Positions 61,321-64,000 of a stretch of 64,000 bases of DNA are shown one piece after another. Position 1 is the first letter of the stretch. Every line of letters starts with the position of its first letter. The notes beneath the pieces are model-generated. The model saw only the letters and a list, made by a program, of their open reading frames with translations. It searched no databases and was not told where the DNA came from. Both the position numbers and the translations under genes were made by a program. Origin of the DNA: Alloyangia pacifica (GTDB lineage: Bacteria > Pseudomonadota > Alphaproteobacteria > Rhodobacterales > Rhodobacteraceae); NCBI RefSeq assembly GCF_900116195.1, contig NZ_FOZW01000010.1:62001-126000 (forward strand), given 5' to 3'.

Positions 61321-62239
61321 CGCCGCCGCGCCGCGGATGAGCGCAAACGCCACCGGCGCCGCCTTCATGGTGCTGGCGATGACGCTCTTCGCGGTCGAGG
61401 ACGCGCTGTTCAAATCTGTCGCCCCCGGTCTGCCGCCGGGCGAGGCGACGGTGATCTTCGGTCTCACCGGCGTGACGCTTTACACCCTGATGACCCTGCG
61501 CGCGGGCGAGGCGGTGTTGCACCCGGCGATGCTGCGCCCCAGCCTGCTGCTGCGCACGGTCTTCGAGATCATGGGCCGGCTCTTCTTCGCGCTGTCGCTG
61601 GCCTATACGCCGCTGTCAGTCACCTCATCGATCCTGCAGGCCGCGCCGCTGGTGGTCACTGCCGGGGCGGCGCTGCTGCTCGGCGAGAAGGTCGGCCCGC
61701 GCCGCTGGGCCGCAATGGCAGTGGGATTCATCGGCGTGCTGCTGATCGTGCGCCCCACCCCAGAGGCGTTCCGTCTCGACGCGCTGCTGTCTATCGCTGC
61801 GATGTTCGGCTTTGCGATGCGCGACCTTTACACCCGCGCCGCGCCGCCCGCGGTCTCGGCCAAGCAACTCGGCATCCTCGGGTTCGCGGTGGTCACGGTG
61901 GCGGGTCTCTTGCTGCTGCCCTTCGATCCCGCGCCGCCGCGCCTGCCGCAGAGCTCCGAGCTGCTGCGCCTGCTGGCCACCGGCCTCGTCGGCGTCACCG
62001 CCTATACCGCCCTCACCCGCGCCATGCGCAGCGGCGAGGTATCGGTGGTCGCCCCCTTCCGCTATTCGCGGCTGCTGGTGGCGCTGGTCTTCGCCTACCT
62101 GCTCTTCGGCGAGCGCCCGGATCTCTGGACGCTTGCAGGAGCGCTGCTGATTGTCGTCTCGGGATGCTATACCTTGATCCGCAGCGGCCGCTCTGGCCCC
62201 GCGCCGCAAAAGCCTGTAAGGGCCACGGATCGTCAGTAA
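61313..62239 (+). CDS. EamA/DMT family transporter
   Basis: The 308-residue protein has ten predicted membrane helices in two EamA repeats ([84 protein letters not shown]). Such carriers export amino acids or metabolites; the cargo is unknown. The ATG overlaps the rnc stop by eight bases. It is inserted between rnc and era, which are otherwise adjacent in many proteobacteria. Confidence 0.87.
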   Translation: MTDAAAPRMSANATGAAFMVLAMTLFAVEDALFKSVAPGLPPGEATVIFGLTGVTLYTLMTLRAGEAVLHPAMLRPSLLLRTVFEIMGRLFFALSLAYTPLSVTSSILQAAPLVVTAGAALLLGEKVGPRRWAAMAVGFIGVLLIVRPTPEAFRLDALLSIAAMFGFAMRDLYTRAAPPAVSAKQLGILGFAVVTVAGLLLLPFDPAPPRLPQSSELLRLLATGLVGVTAYTALTRAMRSGEVSVVAPFRYSRLLVALVFAYLLFGERPDLWTLAGALLIVVSGCYTLIRSGRSGPAPQKPVRATDRQ

Positions 62240-62252
62240 CGGGAACGCCCCA

Positions 62253-63161
62253 ATGACCACACGTGCCGGATTCATCGCCCTCATCGGCGAGCCCAACGCG
62301 GGCAAGTCGACGCTCACCAACCGCATGGTGGGCGCCAAGGTGTCGATCGTCACCCACAAGGTGCAGACCACGCGCACCCGCATCCGCGGCGTGGCCATGG
62401 AGGGCGAGAGCCAGCTGGTGTTCGTCGACACGCCGGGCCTGTTCCAGCCGCGCCGCCGGCTCGACCGCGCCATGGTGGCGGCGGCCTGGGGCGGGGCCTC
62501 GGATGCTGACATCATCGTGCTGCTGATCGAGGCCCACCGGGGCATGACCGACGGCGTGAAGCGCATCCTCGACGGGCTGCAGGACCTGCCGCGCGGCCGC
62601 AAGGTGGCGCTGGCGATCAACAAGATCGACCGGGTCAAGGCCGAGGACCTGCTGGCGCTGACCCAGAAGATGAACGAGGCCTACGGCTTCGCCGAGACCT
62701 TCATGATCTCGGCCGAGCGCGGCCACGGTGTCGACGCGCTGCGCAAGTGGCTGGCCGAGCAGGTGCCCGAGAGCCCCTGGCTCTACCCCGAGGACCAGAT
62801 CGCCGACCTGCCGATGCGCATGATCGCCGCCGAGATGACCCGCGAGAAGCTGACCCTGCGCCTGCATCAGGAGCTGCCCTACCAGCTGACGGTGGAAACC
62901 GAGCAGTGGGAAGAGCGCGAGGACGGCTCGGCCCGTATCGACCAGATCATCTACGTCACCCGCGACGGCCACAAGGGCATCGTGCTCGGCAAGAAGGGCG
63001 AGACGATCAAGTCGGTCAGCCAGGCCTCGCGCGCCGAGCTCGAGGAATTCCTCGGCCGCAAGGTGCACCTGTTCCTGCAGGTGAAGGTGCGCGAAAACTG
63101 GCTGGAAGAGGCCGAGCGCTATTCCGAGATGGGCCTCGAGTTCAAGGACGGCAATGCCTGA
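62253..63161 (+). CDS. era: GTPase Era
   Basis: Era is a ribosome-assembly GTPase binding 16S rRNA. The 302-residue protein has the P-loop GEPNAGKSTL, switch Thr region (TTRTRIRGVAME), DTPGLF, NKID and a C-terminal KH domain with VLGKKGETIKSVSQASRAELEEFLGRKVHLFLQVKV. It follows the EamA gene after 13 bases. The next gene begins within its last eight bases. Confidence 0.97.
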   Translation: MTTRAGFIALIGEPNAGKSTLTNRMVGAKVSIVTHKVQTTRTRIRGVAMEGESQLVFVDTPGLFQPRRRLDRAMVAAAWGGASDADIIVLLIEAHRGMTDGVKRILDGLQDLPRGRKVALAINKIDRVKAEDLLALTQKMNEAYGFAETFMISAERGHGVDALRKWLAEQVPESPWLYPEDQIADLPMRMIAAEMTREKLTLRLHQELPYQLTVETEQWEEREDGSARIDQIIYVTRDGHKGIVLGKKGETIKSVSQASRAELEEFLGRKVHLFLQVKVRENWLEEAERYSEMGLEFKDGNA

Positions 63162-63486
63162 GCCACGGCTCGCCACCCATGTCTGGGTCGGCGGCTACCT
63201 GCGGCTCTTGTCGCTGCAGGACATCCCCGCCTATGTCACCGCCCATGGCGACGACACCGCCGGCGCGGTGATCGTCAAGCTCGCCACGCTCGACGGCAAG
63301 GCCATCGCCTATACCCGCGAATGGGACCTGATGACCGGCGCGCGGCGTTGGACCACCCTGGCCGAGGGGCCGGAGCATGAGGTCGACGCGCGTGTCTCGA
63401 AGCAGCGGGAGTTCGACCCGGACCTCTGGGTCATCGAGCTTGAGGACCGTCAGGGGCGCCATCTGCTCGATCAGATGGACGGCTGA
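63154..63486 (+). CDS. DUF1491 family protein
   Basis: The 110-residue protein matches DUF1491: RLATHVWVGGYLRLLSLQDIPAYVTAHGDDTAGAVIVKL at the start, then a Trp-rich middle and ISKQREFD-like block (VSKQREFDPDLWVIELEDRQGRHLL). The function is unknown. It overlaps the end of era by eight bases, so it is co-translated. Its last 56 bases overlap the convergent Pr6Pr gene. Confidence 0.85.
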   Translation: MPEPRLATHVWVGGYLRLLSLQDIPAYVTAHGDDTAGAVIVKLATLDGKAIAYTREWDLMTGARRWTTLAEGPEHEVDARVSKQREFDPDLWVIELEDRQGRHLLDQMDG

Positions 63487-64000
63487 GAAACCGCGCCAGC
63501 GCCACCATTCCCAGACCGCCGAGCCAGAAGCTCGCCCCCAGCGCCACGCACCACAGTCCGACTCCCGGCCAGCCGACCTCATGCGGGTCGATGAAGAAAT
63601 ACGGGTGCCGCCCGTCGATCTCGCCGCGGATCAGCGCGTAGCTGACGTAGGTCAGCGGCCAGAGCAACCACCACAGCGCGTGGCGCGGCATCAGCCCCTC
63701 CTTCGGCGCAAGCGCCAGCCACCAGAGCGCGACGGCGATCGGCACAAAGGTATGCACCGCCATGTCGGACCACCAGCGGATGCCGTCGAGCGGACGCGCC
63801 AGCAGCCCGTGGTAGACGATGGCCACGATGAGGATCCACAGGGTGACCGCCGTGGTCCACCAGTTCGCCGGGCGGTGCCCGCCGGCGATCCCGGCGAAGG
63901 TCACGCCAACCATGAGGTTGGTGAGGATGGTGAAATAGCGCCCCAGCCGCCAGAGTTCCTCCAGCACCGTCCGGTCGGGCCGCCGCGCCAGTCCGACATG
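63431..64000 (-). CDS. Pr6Pr family membrane protein (5' part missing)
   Basis: The frame enters from the right edge, still open at base 64000, and ends at 63431. The visible part has five hydrophobic helices and the family pattern LEELWRLGRYFTILTNLMVGVTFAG, then YHGLLARPLDGIRWWSDMAVHTFVPIAVALWWLAL and LTYVSYALIRGEIDGRHPYFFIDP. The family usually has one more N-terminal helix, so the true start is probably outside the window; GTG 63967 is an internal codon. The function is unknown. Its end overlaps the DUF1491 gene on the other strand. Confidence 0.82.
   Translation of the reverse strand, partial: HVGLARRPDRTVLEELWRLGRYFTILTNLMVGVTFAGIAGGHRPANWWTTAVTLWILIVAIVYHGLLARPLDGIRWWSDMAVHTFVPIAVALWWLALAPKEGLMPRHALWWLLWPLTYVSYALIRGEIDGRHPYFFIDPHEVGWPGVGLWCVALGASFWLGGLGMVALARFLSRPSDRADGAPDGPQAR

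Overview
The window is one continuous stretch of high-GC bacterial chromosome, apparently from an alphaproteobacterium of the order Rhodobacterales (Roseobacter/Salipiger-like). The evidence is gene content and order: rimM-trmD-rplS-rpmE; serC-serA behind a likely serC leader RNA; DUF2794, DUF2125 and DUF1491 genes; a run of three deformylase genes beside fmt; and folK/rpoZ/rsh/DUF2062/pdxJ/acpS/lepB/rnc/era. I see no rRNA, tRNA, CRISPR array, insertion sequence, integrase or phage module. This is core chromosome with small accessory insertions.

Layout. 1-4.3 kb: the 3' part of a MipA/OmpV outer-membrane protein, then rimM, trmD, a GNAT acetyltransferase, rplS and rpmE. 4.3-8.0 kb: a two-gene sulfur module made of a rhodanese/phosphatase-like domain fused to a type II sulfide:quinone reductase, and a SulP transporter. 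Each gene has an ATTC-N8-GAAT palindrome against its -10 region, matching the published SqrR operator. 8.0-12.3 kb: a phosphatase, a DUF1203 gene, serA and serC. 12.5-19.5 kb: dgt, a ureohydrolase/NlpC-P60/M17 aminopeptidase operon, and a beta carbonic anhydrase. 19.5-20.3 kb: the only gene-poor stretch, with tandem heptamers, a long imperfect hairpin and a 47-codon ORF. 20.3-31.3 kb: asd, a CapD/WbpM-type nucleotide-sugar dehydratase, a LOG-family protein, a PLP dehydratase, dapD, a GlsB-like protein plus an unusual CaCA exchanger, and adenine deaminase.

31.4-34.7 kb pairs an orphan choline-binding protein (ChoX, complete aromatic cage, no permease or ATPase nearby) with a NIT-domain chemoreceptor. 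34.8-42.4 kb: an SDR/crotonase pair in which the crotonase lacks both catalytic glutamates, a DUF2125 protein, a UbiH-type hydroxylase, an amidase, a lipoprotein and a lytic transglycosylase. 42.6-48.3 kb: a degenerate receiver protein, glutathionyl-hydroquinone reductase, fmt with three deformylase genes (one apparently inactive) and a MalY/PatB aminotransferase. 48.4-53.2 kb: a minus-strand series including rnhA and ispH. 53.3-64.0 kb: folK, rpoZ, rsh, DUF2062, pdxJ, LysR, acpS, lepB, rnc, an EamA transporter, era, DUF1491 and a partial Pr6Pr membrane protein.

Intergenic DNA carries two recurring repeat classes. One is a 44-bp pair of abutting 22-bp palindromes with CTTCGAAG-type cores (37880, 59672). 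The other is a gene-end element built on CTTCTTCTCTTTGAAAATAC followed by a GC-rich hairpin (25649, 48302, with variants at 40667, 45305 and 45358 and shorter reverse-orientation relatives near 12452 and 13978). The best candidates for under-described biology are the putative SqrR-controlled SQR-fusion/SulP module, the ChoX-chemoreceptor pair, the pseudo-deformylase, the asymmetric CaCA exchanger and the Cys-containing pseudo-receiver. All functional statements rest on motif recognition by eye; no database search was run.
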